Positions 1 through 8,681 of a DNA stretch of 64,000 nucleotides are shown here, piece after piece. The stretch covers positions 13,059-77,058 of the forward strand of contig JAEZKC010000107.1 of assembly GCA_023436205.1 (NCBI GenBank), read 5' to 3'. Position 1 is the first letter of the stretch, and each line of letters opens with the position of its first letter. The position numbers and the translations under genes were made by a program. A model generated the notes under the pieces. It saw nothing but the letters and a program-made list of their open reading frames with translations. It made no database searches and had not been told where the DNA came from. This DNA comes from Fibrobacterota bacterium (GTDB lineage Bacteria > Fibrobacterota > Chitinivibrionia > Chitinivibrionales > Chitinispirillaceae).

Positions 1-105
1 GCCTGGGAAAAGAAGCTCTGGTCTGCAATTGCCCATAAATGCCCCGCGCTGGATGTGGATTACTATAAATGTGGAATAGAGGCAAAAAGAATACCGGTAA
101 ACTGA
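1..105 (+). CDS. 3' end of an unidentified protein
   Basis: An open frame enters from the left edge and ends with TGA at 103-105, giving the last 34 residues of a protein (two Cys; C-terminal end AKRIPVN). It is too short to assign to a family. It converges on the ZIP-like remnant, whose last codon lies about 11 bp away. The frame is open throughout, but only a fragment is visible, so the coding call is tentative. Confidence 0.4.
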   Translation, partial: AWEKKLWSAIAHKCPALDVDYYKCGIEAKRIPVN

Positions 106-116
106 AAAGGTGGCCA

Positions 117-720
117 CTATCCAAGCTTGTAAAGAATGAACGAAACCAGAAACCCCAAAACAGCTATAAGACCGGCAAAATCCTGGGCTTCCTGAAACGC
201 TTCGGGGATCACGGTGTCTACTAGCATTGCCAGCATCGCTTCAGCAGCCACGACCGTGGTGACGGCAAACACTTCACTGGTAAAATATTGAAAACCGGCA
301 TAGCCTAGAAGCGCACTGATCCCTGACAGCACAGCAATTCCCGCCGATATGCCGAAAATGTAAACAGCTGATCGCCCGGCATTCTTCATCCCCGCAGAAC
401 GGCTCAAGCCCTCCGGCACATTGGAAAGAAAAATGGCAATCTCCGCCACATAACTGAATACACCTCCAGACAGAAGACTCAAACCAAGCACCATAAATTC
501 CGGAATGCCGTCCATGAGAGCCCCCAGAGCAATAGCCAGTCCGCTTCCATGCTGCTGATTTCAGATGGTTGCCTGCCCCCCGACCTTTTACGGTGCTTTG
601 CACCATGTCTGGCCAACTCCCGGTTGGCAGTAGTATATACCACTGCTCCCGAAAAAAACCCGATGGCGGTGAAATCGAATCCCCCCGTTTTATATGCCTC
701 ATCCATTCAGGTACCACTCT
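117..720 (-). pseudogene. ZIP-family metal transporter, frameshifted and 5'-truncated
   Basis: Two minus-strand frames together give one ZIP (zinc/iron permease) protein. The C-terminal part (117 to about 560) reads GLAIALGALMDGIPEFMVLG, then the NVPEGL motif and further hydrophobic helices, as in ZIP transmembrane segments 4-8. The middle part (about 560-706) carries DEAYKTGGFDFTAIGFFSGA and a basic loop (AKHRKRSGG), as in ZIP segments 2-3, but in another frame. The switch lies near 555-575. A stop codon (TGA) directly precedes the ATG at 706, so the usual N-terminal helix is missing. I infer a decayed divalent-metal transporter. A sequencing error could explain the internal frameshift but not the missing 5' end. 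Confidence 0.7.
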
Positions 721-837
721 CATTTCCAGCTAATCACAGTAAGTCTGCAATCCTTACCCCGGTTTTAGGAATTTGGTTTAATCTTTGCGGCCGATACATA
801 ATGGAAAGCGCTGCAAAACCTTTACAGGAGGAACAGT

Positions 838-1851
838 ATGGATTTCGAAGTAGTGGTAATCACCGGAGCTTCTGCCGGGGTAGGAAGAGCAGTTGCTCGC
901 TTATTTGCCGAAAGCAAAGCCAAAATCGGCCTTATAGCCCGCGGAAGAGAAGGGCTTGAAGCCGCCAGGCGGGATGTGATCAGCCGCGGAGGCGATGCCA
1001 TTACCATCCAGGCCGATGTTTCAAACCCCGACCAGGTGGAACTGGCTGCCCAGAAAGTGATTGACCAGTGGGGACGAATTGACATCTGGATCAACTCTGC
1101 CATGCTCACAGTTTATTCCGAATTTACAGATATGAAAATGCAAGATTTCAAAAGAGCAACAGAAGTCACTTATCTTGGCTACGTCTACGGCACCCAGGCT
1201 GCTCTCAAAAGAATGCTCCCTGCTAACAAAGGAATCATAGTGCAGGTGGGCTCATCCATCGCCTACCGAGGCATACCCCTGCAATCCGCTTACAGCGGAG
1301 CAAAGCACGCCATCCATGGCTTCACAGAAGCAATTCGCTGCGAACTCATGCATCAGAAAAGTAAAGTATGGATAACCATGGTGCAGCTGCCGGCACTCAA
1401 CACCCCTCAATTCGGCTGGGCTAAAGACAACCTCCAAAAAAAACCGCAACCAATCCCTCCCGTTTACCAACCGGAAGTCGCCGCCGATGCCATCCACTGG
1501 GCCGCCCACCATCACCGCCGAGAAGTGACTGTAGGCACCTCTTCCCTCATGGTTATCTGGGGAAACAAGCTCTTCCCGGGAATGCTCGACCTCTACCTTG
1601 CCACAAACGCCTACAAGGCTCAGCAGCACGATGGCGCCCCCGATCCCAATCAGCCGGTCAATCTCTGGGAACCGGTAGACACCGATAAAGACTTCGGCGC
1701 CCATGGTGAATTCGACGACAACGCGAGAAACTCCAGCCGCCAGCTCAAACTCACCAAACTGCCGGGTTATCCATTCTACACTGCAGCGCTTCTTGTACTT
1801 GGAGTGGCGGCAATTCTCAACAAAGTATACAAAAAAGACTGCCAATGCTGA
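838..1851 (+). CDS. SDR family oxidoreductase with C-terminal hydrophobic tail
   Basis: A 337-residue classical short-chain dehydrogenase/reductase. It has the nucleotide-binding motif TGASAGVG at residues 9-16, Ser139/140, and the catalytic Tyr152-x-x-x-Lys156. It is longer than the usual 250 residues. The extra C-terminal region ends in a hydrophobic stretch (about 310-330, YPFYTAALLVLGVAAIL) followed by basic residues and two Cys, so it may be membrane-anchored. The start is supported by a strong AGGAGG site 7 bp upstream. Substrate is unknown. It is monocistronic, in front of the polysaccharide-degradation island, and shows no obvious functional tie to it. Confidence 0.85.
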   Translation: MDFEVVVITGASAGVGRAVARLFAESKAKIGLIARGREGLEAARRDVISRGGDAITIQADVSNPDQVELAAQKVIDQWGRIDIWINSAMLTVYSEFTDMKMQDFKRATEVTYLGYVYGTQAALKRMLPANKGIIVQVGSSIAYRGIPLQSAYSGAKHAIHGFTEAIRCELMHQKSKVWITMVQLPALNTPQFGWAKDNLQKKPQPIPPVYQPEVAADAIHWAAHHHRREVTVGTSSLMVIWGNKLFPGMLDLYLATNAYKAQQHDGAPDPNQPVNLWEPVDTDKDFGAHGEFDDNARNSSRQLKLTKLPGYPFYTAALLVLGVAAILNKVYKKDCQC

Positions 1852-2253
1852 CAAATTACCTTGCTGTACAAGCGGGAGTAGTCCTGCCATCCAATTGTTT
1901 TTATATTGGGTGCTAAAGGCAGCATCTCTACCACCCCGGGCGGCATTCATATCATTTCGCAAAAGCCTTCAGGGGGGGCAGCCGCTGCCTCATCGCTGGC
2001 GCAGCACGAATCGCGATCAATCAAATCACCTGAGCCCACCCGCATCTGATTAAGCCGCTACATGGTATCAGACAGTACCCTGACTGTCAGGTGGGGTACA
2101 AATGTCACTATCATCCTTTTTCCCAAAAGCACTCCGTAGCCCAGCGGGAAACGGATTTTTGGCATCTTCATCCTTTAAACATATCCACCACTAAAAAATT
2201 ACAGTAAATTAGAACCATCAAGGCCAAATCTTACACAGCCCGGGAGGAATCCT
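1852..2253. other. Intergenic region between SDR and GH74 genes
   Basis: About 400 bp without a convincing gene. Near its middle, 2073-2092 holds cagtaccctgactgtcagg, which contains the small palindrome CTGACtGTCAG. A close relative (cagtaccccgaccgtcagg) lies at 4746-4764, just behind the GH74 gene, so the two copies bracket that gene. No GTTGAA-N6-TTCAAC operator is present here. The ribosome-binding site of the GH74 gene (GGGAGGA) closes the region. Confidence 0.4.
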
Positions 2254-4659
2254 ATGCTCCGCAGTCGTATCTCTTTAATCCATTTCATCTCGACAGTTTT
2301 ACTGTTCCTTGCCACAACATCCGGCTCTCAGGATTATTCCTGGGGCAACCTGGCTATGGGAGGAGGGGGATTTGTCTCAGGAATCATCACCTGCCCCACA
2401 GAGAGAAATCTTATGTACGCACGCACCGATGTGGGTGGTGCATACCGCTGGGATGAAGCAAACAGCACATGGCTCCCGCTCACAGACTGGGCTTCAGATG
2501 AAGAAACCGGTTTGCTTGGATGCGAAGCTCTGGCAATAGACCCGAATGCCACAAACAGAGTCTATATGCTTCTTGGAATCAGCTATTTCAATGGCGGAAA
2601 AACGGTCATTGCCCGTTCAGATGACTACGGGAACACATTTTCCATTACCGAGACAACCGGCCAATTTAAGGCCCATGGTAACGGCATGGGAAGAAGCAAT
2701 GGTGAAAGGCTTGCTGTCGATCCCAACAACGGAAACATTCTTTTGGTGGGCACACGCGCAAACGGCTTATTTAAAAGCACCGATCGAGGAGCCACCTGGA
2801 ATAGAATTTCATCACTCAATGTAACCACCACGCCTAATGAAAACGGAATCTGTTTCGTCATTTTTGACAAAAGCAAGAAAGCTTCTGACAATTCAACCAG
2901 TACAATCTATGTCGGAGTGTCAAGGTACAACGACAATCTTTACATGAGCAATGACGGAGGGAGCAGCTGGACACTTGTTCCGGGAAGACCACTTGACCTG
3001 ATGCCACAACGGGCAGTGCTCGCTTCAAACGGTTTGATGTACATTACTTATGCAAACGGTGCAGGGCCGCATGGACACTGGGCACTTTCAGATCAACCCA
3101 TGGATAAAGGTGCGGTATGGAAACTAAATACATCAAACGACACCTGGACCAATGTGACTCCGACCGGTTACACCAGACCATTCGGAGGGATAAGCGTGGA
3201 CCCTTCAGACCCCGATCGGGTGATCACATCCACTATAAACACCTGGATGTCGCAGGATGGGGCATGGGGAGACAAATTTTTCCTGAGCACAAATGGTGGA
3301 ACAAACTGGACCGATCTGGTAATCAAAAGGGATAACAACGGTATCTACTGGATCGATGGGCATGCCATCCATTGGGCTGGAAGCATAGAATTCGATCCAT
3401 TCAACACTTCACAAGCAATTGTAGCTTCTGGAAACGGTATTTTCCTGTGTGAAGATGTAAATGCCTCCACCACCACCTGGAAATTCTTGACACGTGGCTT
3501 GGAGGAAACGGTACCCCTTGACATGATCAGTATCCCGGGCGGACCGGTCATAACCGTTATTGGTGATTACGATGGTTCAGTTTACTCAAGTAACAATATC
3601 ACTTCCTACACCACAAAACACAGCCCCAGCATGGGAACCTCCACCGGAATCGCTTTTGCGGGTAAACTTACCAGCTTCGTAGTCAGAGCCGGAGATAAGC
3701 TTTTTTATTCCACCAATTCCGGTTCATCCTGGACTGAAATGAGCAAGTCCGGAATCACTGGAGTTAAAGGTAAAGTAGCAGTTTCTGCAGACGGTTCTGT
3801 GATCTTATACACACCAGAAAAATCCACCACCACCTACAGAACAGAGGACAGAGGAGCAAGCTGGAGTACCTCAACCGGTGCCCAGGGGGGCCACCCTGTT
3901 GCCGACCCGGTGGATGAAAACAAATTCTACATGTATTCCGGAAGCAATCTGTATGTGAGTACAAACAAGGGAGTCTCATTTACACAGGCCGGAAACTGCG
4001 GAAGTGGTGGTTCTTCACGAATTACCCCTGTACCCGACCGTGAGGGTGACATCTGGGTAGCGCTTTACAATGGCGGACTAACCCGTTCTGTAAACTCCGG
4101 CAGCAGCTTTTCAAAAATATCATCTGTACAGAGATGCTCGGCTGTGGGCTTTGGAAAAGCCGCGCAGGGAAAAACTTTCCCAACGATTTTCATCTGGGGA
4201 AGAGTCAACGATGTCACCGGACTGTTCCGCTCAATTGACGAGGGTGCAACGTGGCAGAGAATCAATGATGACCAGCATGAATTTGGCGGTCCCGGCAATG
4301 GACAATTTGTGATAGGAGACCCTAATGTTTACGGACGAGTTTACATGAGTACTGCAGGGAGAGGAACAGTTTTCGGTGAAGTAGCCTTAAATACCGGAAA
4401 TGCCTTTTCCTTCAAAGCACATGAAACCACCAAAGCACCGGTTTCACTTAACGGTGGCTGTCTCCATATAAACAGAAGATTAGCATCATCTGTTAATGTA
4501 AACATTTTCGATCTCAATGGTCGCCTGGCTTACAGTAACAGCTTTACTGAAGCAGCCACTCTTCCTTTAGCGGCAATGCTTCCCAAAGGGATCTATGTTG
4601 CGCGAATCAGCGGTTCGGGCTTTGCCCTGACGAATGTAAGATTCCACGTCTTCAGATAA
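2254..4659 (+). CDS. GH74 xyloglucanase-type glycoside hydrolase
   Basis: An 801-residue secreted enzyme of glycoside hydrolase family 74, expected to cut the beta-1,4-glucan backbone of xyloglucan outside the cell. A signal peptide spans about residues 1-25. A double seven-bladed propeller follows, with many sortilin/BNR-like turns (S-x-D-x-G-x-x-W). The hallmark YARTDVGGAYRW at 55-66 contains the conserved catalytic Asp59. The second conserved acidic region is IEFDPF near 379-383; I cannot say which acid there is catalytic. The last 80 residues form a sorting-type beta-domain (FDLNGRL ... GIYVARI). There is no CBM. The start has GGGAGGA 6 bp upstream. It stands alone, without the shared palindromic operator, and converges on the GH18 gene. 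Confidence 0.88.
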   Translation: MLRSRISLIHFISTVLLFLATTSGSQDYSWGNLAMGGGGFVSGIITCPTERNLMYARTDVGGAYRWDEANSTWLPLTDWASDEETGLLGCEALAIDPNATNRVYMLLGISYFNGGKTVIARSDDYGNTFSITETTGQFKAHGNGMGRSNGERLAVDPNNGNILLVGTRANGLFKSTDRGATWNRISSLNVTTTPNENGICFVIFDKSKKASDNSTSTIYVGVSRYNDNLYMSNDGGSSWTLVPGRPLDLMPQRAVLASNGLMYITYANGAGPHGHWALSDQPMDKGAVWKLNTSNDTWTNVTPTGYTRPFGGISVDPSDPDRVITSTINTWMSQDGAWGDKFFLSTNGGTNWTDLVIKRDNNGIYWIDGHAIHWAGSIEFDPFNTSQAIVASGNGIFLCEDVNASTTTWKFLTRGLEETVPLDMISIPGGPVITVIGDYDGSVYSSNNITSYTTKHSPSMGTSTGIAFAGKLTSFVVRAGDKLFYSTNSGSSWTEMSKSGITGVKGKVAVSADGSVILYTPEKSTTTYRTEDRGASWSTSTGAQGGHPVADPVDENKFYMYSGSNLYVSTNKGVSFTQAGNCGSGGSSRITPVPDREGDIWVALYNGGLTRSVNSGSSFSKISSVQRCSAVGFGKAAQGKTFPTIFIWGRVNDVTGLFRSIDEGATWQRINDDQHEFGGPGNGQFVIGDPNVYGRVYMSTAGRGTVFGEVALNTGNAFSFKAHETTKAPVSLNGGCLHINRRLASSVNVNIFDLNGRLAYSNSFTEAATLPLAAMLPKGIYVARISGSGFALTNVRFHVFR

Positions 4660-4671
4660 CAGATTGCCTTA

Positions 4672-4710
4672 GAGGGGCCTGGTTCAGATCGCGCGAGATC
4701 AGGTCCCCCT
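4672..4710. terminator. Hairpin between convergent GH74 and GH18 genes
   Basis: A long imperfect inverted repeat: AGGGGCCTG at the left arm, GATC-gcgcga-GATC at the tip and CAGGTCCCCCT at the right arm. It sits between the stop codons of two convergent genes, where a bidirectional terminator would be expected. There is no strong T-tract, so a stem-loop 3' end is inferred from position and symmetry. Confidence 0.5.
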
Positions 4711-4785
4711 ACCCTCATTACCAGTGAACCGAGTATGGCCTCTGGCAGTACCCCGACCGTCAGGACAGAGCACGGTATTCACTAC

Positions 4786-6093
4786 TTAATAAACCGTAAC
4801 ACCCCACCGGCTCTTCTCCCGGTATTCCCCGGCCTCCACAATGTAAAACCCAGCCGTCAGGTGACCGATAAACACTCTTCCTGATTTGCCTCCGTTATCA
4901 GCCACAAGCTTCCCCCGAAGGTCAAGCACCCTGATCGGAATCTTTTCAGAATAGTCCTGCACGCTGATCCATGATTTACTGATAGAAACCTGTTTCTTCA
5001 CAGTTGAAATATTTTTGTGAAGAGATACAGAGACTGAGCTATTCATCAGAATTGCAGCTATGCTACCCATAAGAGGAGTTTCCCCATTGGAATGATAATC
5101 CTGGGATAATTCCCAGATGATTACTCCGGCATATTCATTATCAGAAAGCCATCGGCTTTTACAAGCTACAGACCGGGCATTTTCAAAGGTAACATAACCT
5201 CCAGAAGGAGTAATCGCATAGGGAACCATGGCAATATCATCCCAATGAAAAACCCAGTCATTGTGGCTCATAATATTAGTATAGCTCGTATACTCAACAT
5301 CTCCGGTAAAGCTTGCACCTGGGCCTGTGCTCTGAGCAAATGCATAACCATAGGTCGGAATTCCGGGAAGCAGCTTTGATTTTGGAACTCCCCTGCCGGT
5401 CCAGTAAGTCATAGACTGCTCCCAGGACCAGTCTGTAATACCATTTCGAGGATAGAGCGGGGAGTTGTACCCCGATGTACTTGCCCACGAACCGGTAATA
5501 TCATAAGTCATTATACCAATCCAGTCCACATCATCCAGAAACCCTTCCACGGAAAACCACTTCCCCCAGTAAGGTGAGCAGGGGAGAGCCATGGTGATCA
5601 GGGCTGATGAGCCCAGAGTATCTCGCAATTCATGAACGAGTTTCCTATACCCTGCTGTATCCTGGCTTGAAGGAATGGAGGTATACTCCCAATCGATATC
5701 GATTCCATCAATTCCTCGTTCAGTAATGAACGCTTTTACATTATGACAGAAAGTAGCACGAGTCGCATCGTTTGTGGCCATGGGGGCAAAACCATCACAG
5801 TTTCCTGCTCCGCCAAGTGAAAGAAGTACCTTCGCTCCGTGAGCATGAGCCTTCGAAATGAGAGAATCCATAGGAATGGAATTATCAGAACTAAGTCCGA
5901 CCAACTTGCCCGCGGCATCAGGGTACATGAATGCCCAGGCTATATGATTGATCTGAGAAAAATCGACTTGCCTCCATGTATAAGATGGAGTCATCCACTT
6001 TCCCCAGGCGGGAAAATAACCGACCACTTTCTTGCTGGTTTGACCCTGAAGGGTAAACACTAAAAGAATAAGAACGACTGTAACTTTTTTCAT
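4786..6093 (-). CDS. GH18 chitinase
   Basis: A 435-residue secreted glycoside hydrolase family 18 enzyme. A signal peptide (about 1-18) is followed by the TIM-barrel start KVVGYFPAWGKW. The family signature DGIDIDWEY lies at 129-137, with Glu136 the catalytic acid and Asp132/Asp134 its partners. SLGGAG (92-97) is the second conserved strand. The catalytic domain ends near 335; a sorting-type beta-domain fills the last 75 residues (VLDLRGKLV ... GFYIVEAG). No chitin-binding module is seen. AGGAGGG lies 4 bp before the ATG. A TATATT on the minus strand (6130-6135) could be its -10 box, but no GTTGAA-N6-TTCAAC site is nearby. GH18 also includes endo-beta-N-acetylglucosaminidases; the motif and length fit chitinase best. 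Confidence 0.9.
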   Translation of the reverse strand: MKKVTVVLILLVFTLQGQTSKKVVGYFPAWGKWMTPSYTWRQVDFSQINHIAWAFMYPDAAGKLVGLSSDNSIPMDSLISKAHAHGAKVLLSLGGAGNCDGFAPMATNDATRATFCHNVKAFITERGIDGIDIDWEYTSIPSSQDTAGYRKLVHELRDTLGSSALITMALPCSPYWGKWFSVEGFLDDVDWIGIMTYDITGSWASTSGYNSPLYPRNGITDWSWEQSMTYWTGRGVPKSKLLPGIPTYGYAFAQSTGPGASFTGDVEYTSYTNIMSHNDWVFHWDDIAMVPYAITPSGGYVTFENARSVACKSRWLSDNEYAGVIIWELSQDYHSNGETPLMGSIAAILMNSSVSVSLHKNISTVKKQVSISKSWISVQDYSEKIPIRVLDLRGKLVADNGGKSGRVFIGHLTAGFYIVEAGEYREKSRWGVTVY

Positions 6094-6285
6094 GAGCCCT
6101 CCTGTTTGTGATGCTTGGGAATTATTTTGAATATAGAAAAGGTTCCATTGGAAGTAAATAAGAATTGAGAAACTTTGCCCTCAGCTCGTAAACCTAGTAG
6201 CAGATCAGATAATAATTTTTAAGGTCGCAGTGTCGTTGGGGTACTTTGGAAAGTGAATGGTAGTAAAAAGAGGGGTAATTAAGAT

Positions 6286-6320
6286 CCCGGAGTCGGAGAA
6301 AACCAAGCTCCAACTCCGGG
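6286..6320 (-). terminator. Strong stem-loop behind the GH10 gene
   Basis: CCCGGAGTCGGAG pairs with CTCCAACTCCGGG (13 bp, one mismatch) around a 9-nt loop. It lies 23 bp past the GH10 stop codon. On the minus strand it is followed by an AT-rich stretch that includes CTCTTTTT. A rho-independent terminator is the simplest reading. Confidence 0.65.
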
Positions 6321-6342
6321 AAGCCTCCGGGGGGAGGGGGAG

Positions 6343-8400
6343 TTATTTGCCACTCAAAATGATATTTGTTTTTTGAACTGTATTTCCGCTGCGAACTTCA
6401 AAGATGTAGTACCCTCTCGGAAAATCCGCAGTTCTGAAACTGCAGACTTGAGCAGAACCTGGAGCTGCTTTGAAATTTGCGGAGTGGACTACATTACCCT
6501 TCAAATCGTACATTGTTACATAGGTGCGGTTCATTTCTGTATTGTGAAGAGTCACACTAAGCAAGGATCCTTGCTGACGAACGCTCATCTGTCTTGGCTT
6601 ACTATTATGAATCGGGGCTGTAGCTGTGGGAATTGACTGAATTTCAAAAAGAGATACATTGTCCACATTTACTGTTGCTGTATTCAATCCCGCACTGAAT
6701 TCAACTCTGGCATTTTCATAAGTAGGACTTTCCATGACAAAATCAAGTGTGAAAGTCTGCTTGCTTGTGGTAAGATTGACTTCAGATGCTCCGTTTTTAA
6801 CATCGGTCAGAAACGTTGTCCAGGGATCAACCGGCATTCCCACATTTATGTTCAACGTCCGGTTAGCGGAAGCATACGCATCATACATCAATCGGTAAGT
6901 TTTGCCCTGCTCAAGCCGCATGCCCGGCTGAACGACCTGAATATCATATGAATTTTCACCGATGGCACTGATTGTGAGCCGGTACTCACCGTTAACCACA
7001 CTGCCAGTACCGCTACCGTTCCAGTTATTGAATGTCCAGGACTCTGTTCCGGCTGAAAATGAACCGTTCAGCACCAAATCCGGCTTGCCGTCAGTGGTGG
7101 TGAAATTTGCAGTGATAGTCTTTGCCGCATCCATAGTGACATTTAGGGGATTTTGATTTCCAGTAGCGCTTCCGCTCCATCCGCTGAACACCCAGCCGCT
7201 TGAAGGAGTGGCGGTGATTGTCACCTGAGTGCCCTTTTCATAACTGCTTGCATTGGGGCTGCGCGTTACGCTCCCCCGCCCTCTTGTGCTGACTGTTAAG
7301 TTATAAGTTGAGCTCCCGCCATTATTGAAATTGGGATAGTCATTTGGAGGGTTAGGGTTGTTTTTTATGAAATCCCTAAGCCAGGTCATGGCCGGGCGGT
7401 CTGCCCCATTGTTGATCAGGCCAGTACCGGTCACCCAGGTGGAACCGTAGATATAGCCCCAGATGGTGATACCCACAACTTTTGGGTGATTCCACATCAC
7501 AGGGATATGTGCCTGATAATTTGTTAGCTGCACCTGGTCGTTAACATCGCCGATGTCGTATTCTGTAATGTACATCGGAAGCTTTATGGAATTCCAGATA
7601 TCATCAAGTCGCGATTTCAGAACCGAAGCGGACGTACCTTTCAATCCATGCGCCTGGAAACCCACTGCATCGATAGGTGCTCCTGCGGCGATGAGCTTGG
7701 GGATAATCTGCTTGATCCAAGTGATCTCATTGCCCCATTCAAGAGTATTATAGTCATTATAAATGAGGATGGCATTGGGCCAGCGGGTTCGAGCCATTTT
7801 GAAGGATTCTACGATCCAGTCAAACCCGGTGGAACCAATTCCACCCAAGGCGTCACGGAAAGGAATAGGGGCATGCTTACCGGCATTCCAGTCATTAGGG
7901 TTTGACATGTAGGCTTCATTTACCACATCAATCATCTGCACATCTGGGTAACGTGCGGCACAGGCATCAAACCATTCGATTATCTCGGCCCGCTGATCGG
8001 CTGTAGAAAGGTTATTCATCCAACTGGGGTACTGGCTTCCCCACACCAGTGTATGAAATTTCCAGGGGATGTTGTTCTGCTTTGCATAATTTGCAATACG
8101 GTCGGCACCTGTCCAGTTCATCTGATCTCGGGTGCCTTCCACCGATGACCACTTATGCTCGTTTTCGCCGGTGATCTGGTTCCACATGCTTAAAAAATCT
8201 GAACGCACTTGGCCGTTGGTAGTGATGTTTCCAAGGAACTTGTTAGCTCCTTTGGCAAGCTGGGCACTCGATGAAAATGCCCCTAGAAGCACACAAACGA
8301 GTACCAGACCGGGTAAGGATGGCAGAAAAGGTTTTGCCCGCATAGAGAAGCCTTTCGCTGATTTTTTATGAAACTCTAAAGGATTTATACGTTCGTTCAC
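6343..8400 (-). CDS. GH10 endo-1,4-beta-xylanase with InlB-like repeat, CBM4/9 and sorting domain
   Basis: A secreted family 10 xylanase that cuts the xylan backbone. From the GTG at 8400 it has 685 residues. The signal segment ends near residue 47, the catalytic barrel covers about 50-355, an InlB-type beta-repeat 366-436, a CBM4/9-like module 437-580 and a sorting domain 600-685. The acid/base is Glu162 (DVVNEAY) and the nucleophile is Glu280 (ITEYD). The start is a choice. The GTG at 8400 has GAGAGG 5 bp upstream, and its 5' leader of about 75 nt from the inferred -10 box matches co-regulated genes. An ATG at 8343 would give a more compact signal peptide, and a GTG at 8475 falls on the inferred transcription start. 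It is divergent from the GH27 gene across a shared palindrome. Confidence 0.9.
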   Translation of the reverse strand: MNERINPLEFHKKSAKGFSMRAKPFLPSLPGLVLVCVLLGAFSSSAQLAKGANKFLGNITTNGQVRSDFLSMWNQITGENEHKWSSVEGTRDQMNWTGADRIANYAKQNNIPWKFHTLVWGSQYPSWMNNLSTADQRAEIIEWFDACAARYPDVQMIDVVNEAYMSNPNDWNAGKHAPIPFRDALGGIGSTGFDWIVESFKMARTRWPNAILIYNDYNTLEWGNEITWIKQIIPKLIAAGAPIDAVGFQAHGLKGTSASVLKSRLDDIWNSIKLPMYITEYDIGDVNDQVQLTNYQAHIPVMWNHPKVVGITIWGYIYGSTWVTGTGLINNGADRPAMTWLRDFIKNNPNPPNDYPNFNNGGSSTYNLTVSTRGRGSVTRSPNASSYEKGTQVTITATPSSGWVFSGWSGSATGNQNPLNVTMDAAKTITANFTTTDGKPDLVLNGSFSAGTESWTFNNWNGSGTGSVVNGEYRLTISAIGENSYDIQVVQPGMRLEQGKTYRLMYDAYASANRTLNINVGMPVDPWTTFLTDVKNGASEVNLTTSKQTFTLDFVMESPTYENARVEFSAGLNTATVNVDNVSLFEIQSIPTATAPIHNSKPRQMSVRQQGSLLSVTLHNTEMNRTYVTMYDLKGNVVHSANFKAAPGSAQVCSFRTADFPRGYYIFEVRSGNTVQKTNIILSGK

Positions 8401-8481
8401 GGTTACCTCTCTTACAATAGTATCGATTTTTGAAACTGCAGTTTCGGCCACAATGCGTTGAACCAAATTAGCCACTTTTTT

Positions 8482-8487
8482 AATATA
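8482..8487 (-). promoter_or_regulatory. Inferred -10 box for the GH10 gene
   Basis: TATATT on the minus strand. Its first base lies 61.5 bp from the centre of the palindrome at 8540-8557. No good -35 hexamer is visible, as expected of an activator-dependent promoter. Confidence 0.5.
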
Positions 8488-8539
8488 AGCACAAATTGAT
8501 TAATATTCCGCCAATTTCATGCACCATTCGGAACAATCT

Positions 8540-8557
8540 GTTGAACAAAACTTCAAC
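8540..8557. promoter_or_regulatory. Palindromic operator GTTGAA-N6-TTCAAC (GH10/GH27)
   Basis: GTTGAACAAAACTTCAAC has perfect 6-bp arms and a 6-bp spacer. It sits in the divergent region between the GH10 and GH27 genes. Its centre is 61.5 bp from the GH10 -10 box and 51.5 bp from the GH27 -10 box, so one site can serve both promoters. It is one of six such sites in the window. Confidence 0.75.
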
Positions 8558-8599
8558 ATTTTTTAAAACTGTTCATGAGCGCCACTACCTTTTCAGGTG

Positions 8600-8605
8600 T
8601 ATATT
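8600..8605 (+). promoter_or_regulatory. Inferred -10 box for the GH27-GH43 operon
   Basis: TATATT with its first base 51.5 bp from the centre of the palindrome at 8540-8557. The implied leader before the ATG at 8682 is about 70 nt. Confidence 0.5.
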
Positions 8606-8681
8606 GGTGAAAAGAATCGAAAAGCTAACAATCAACACTTCACAATCGCTACTGAAACAGTTCTTGATATGGGAGCCCTTT

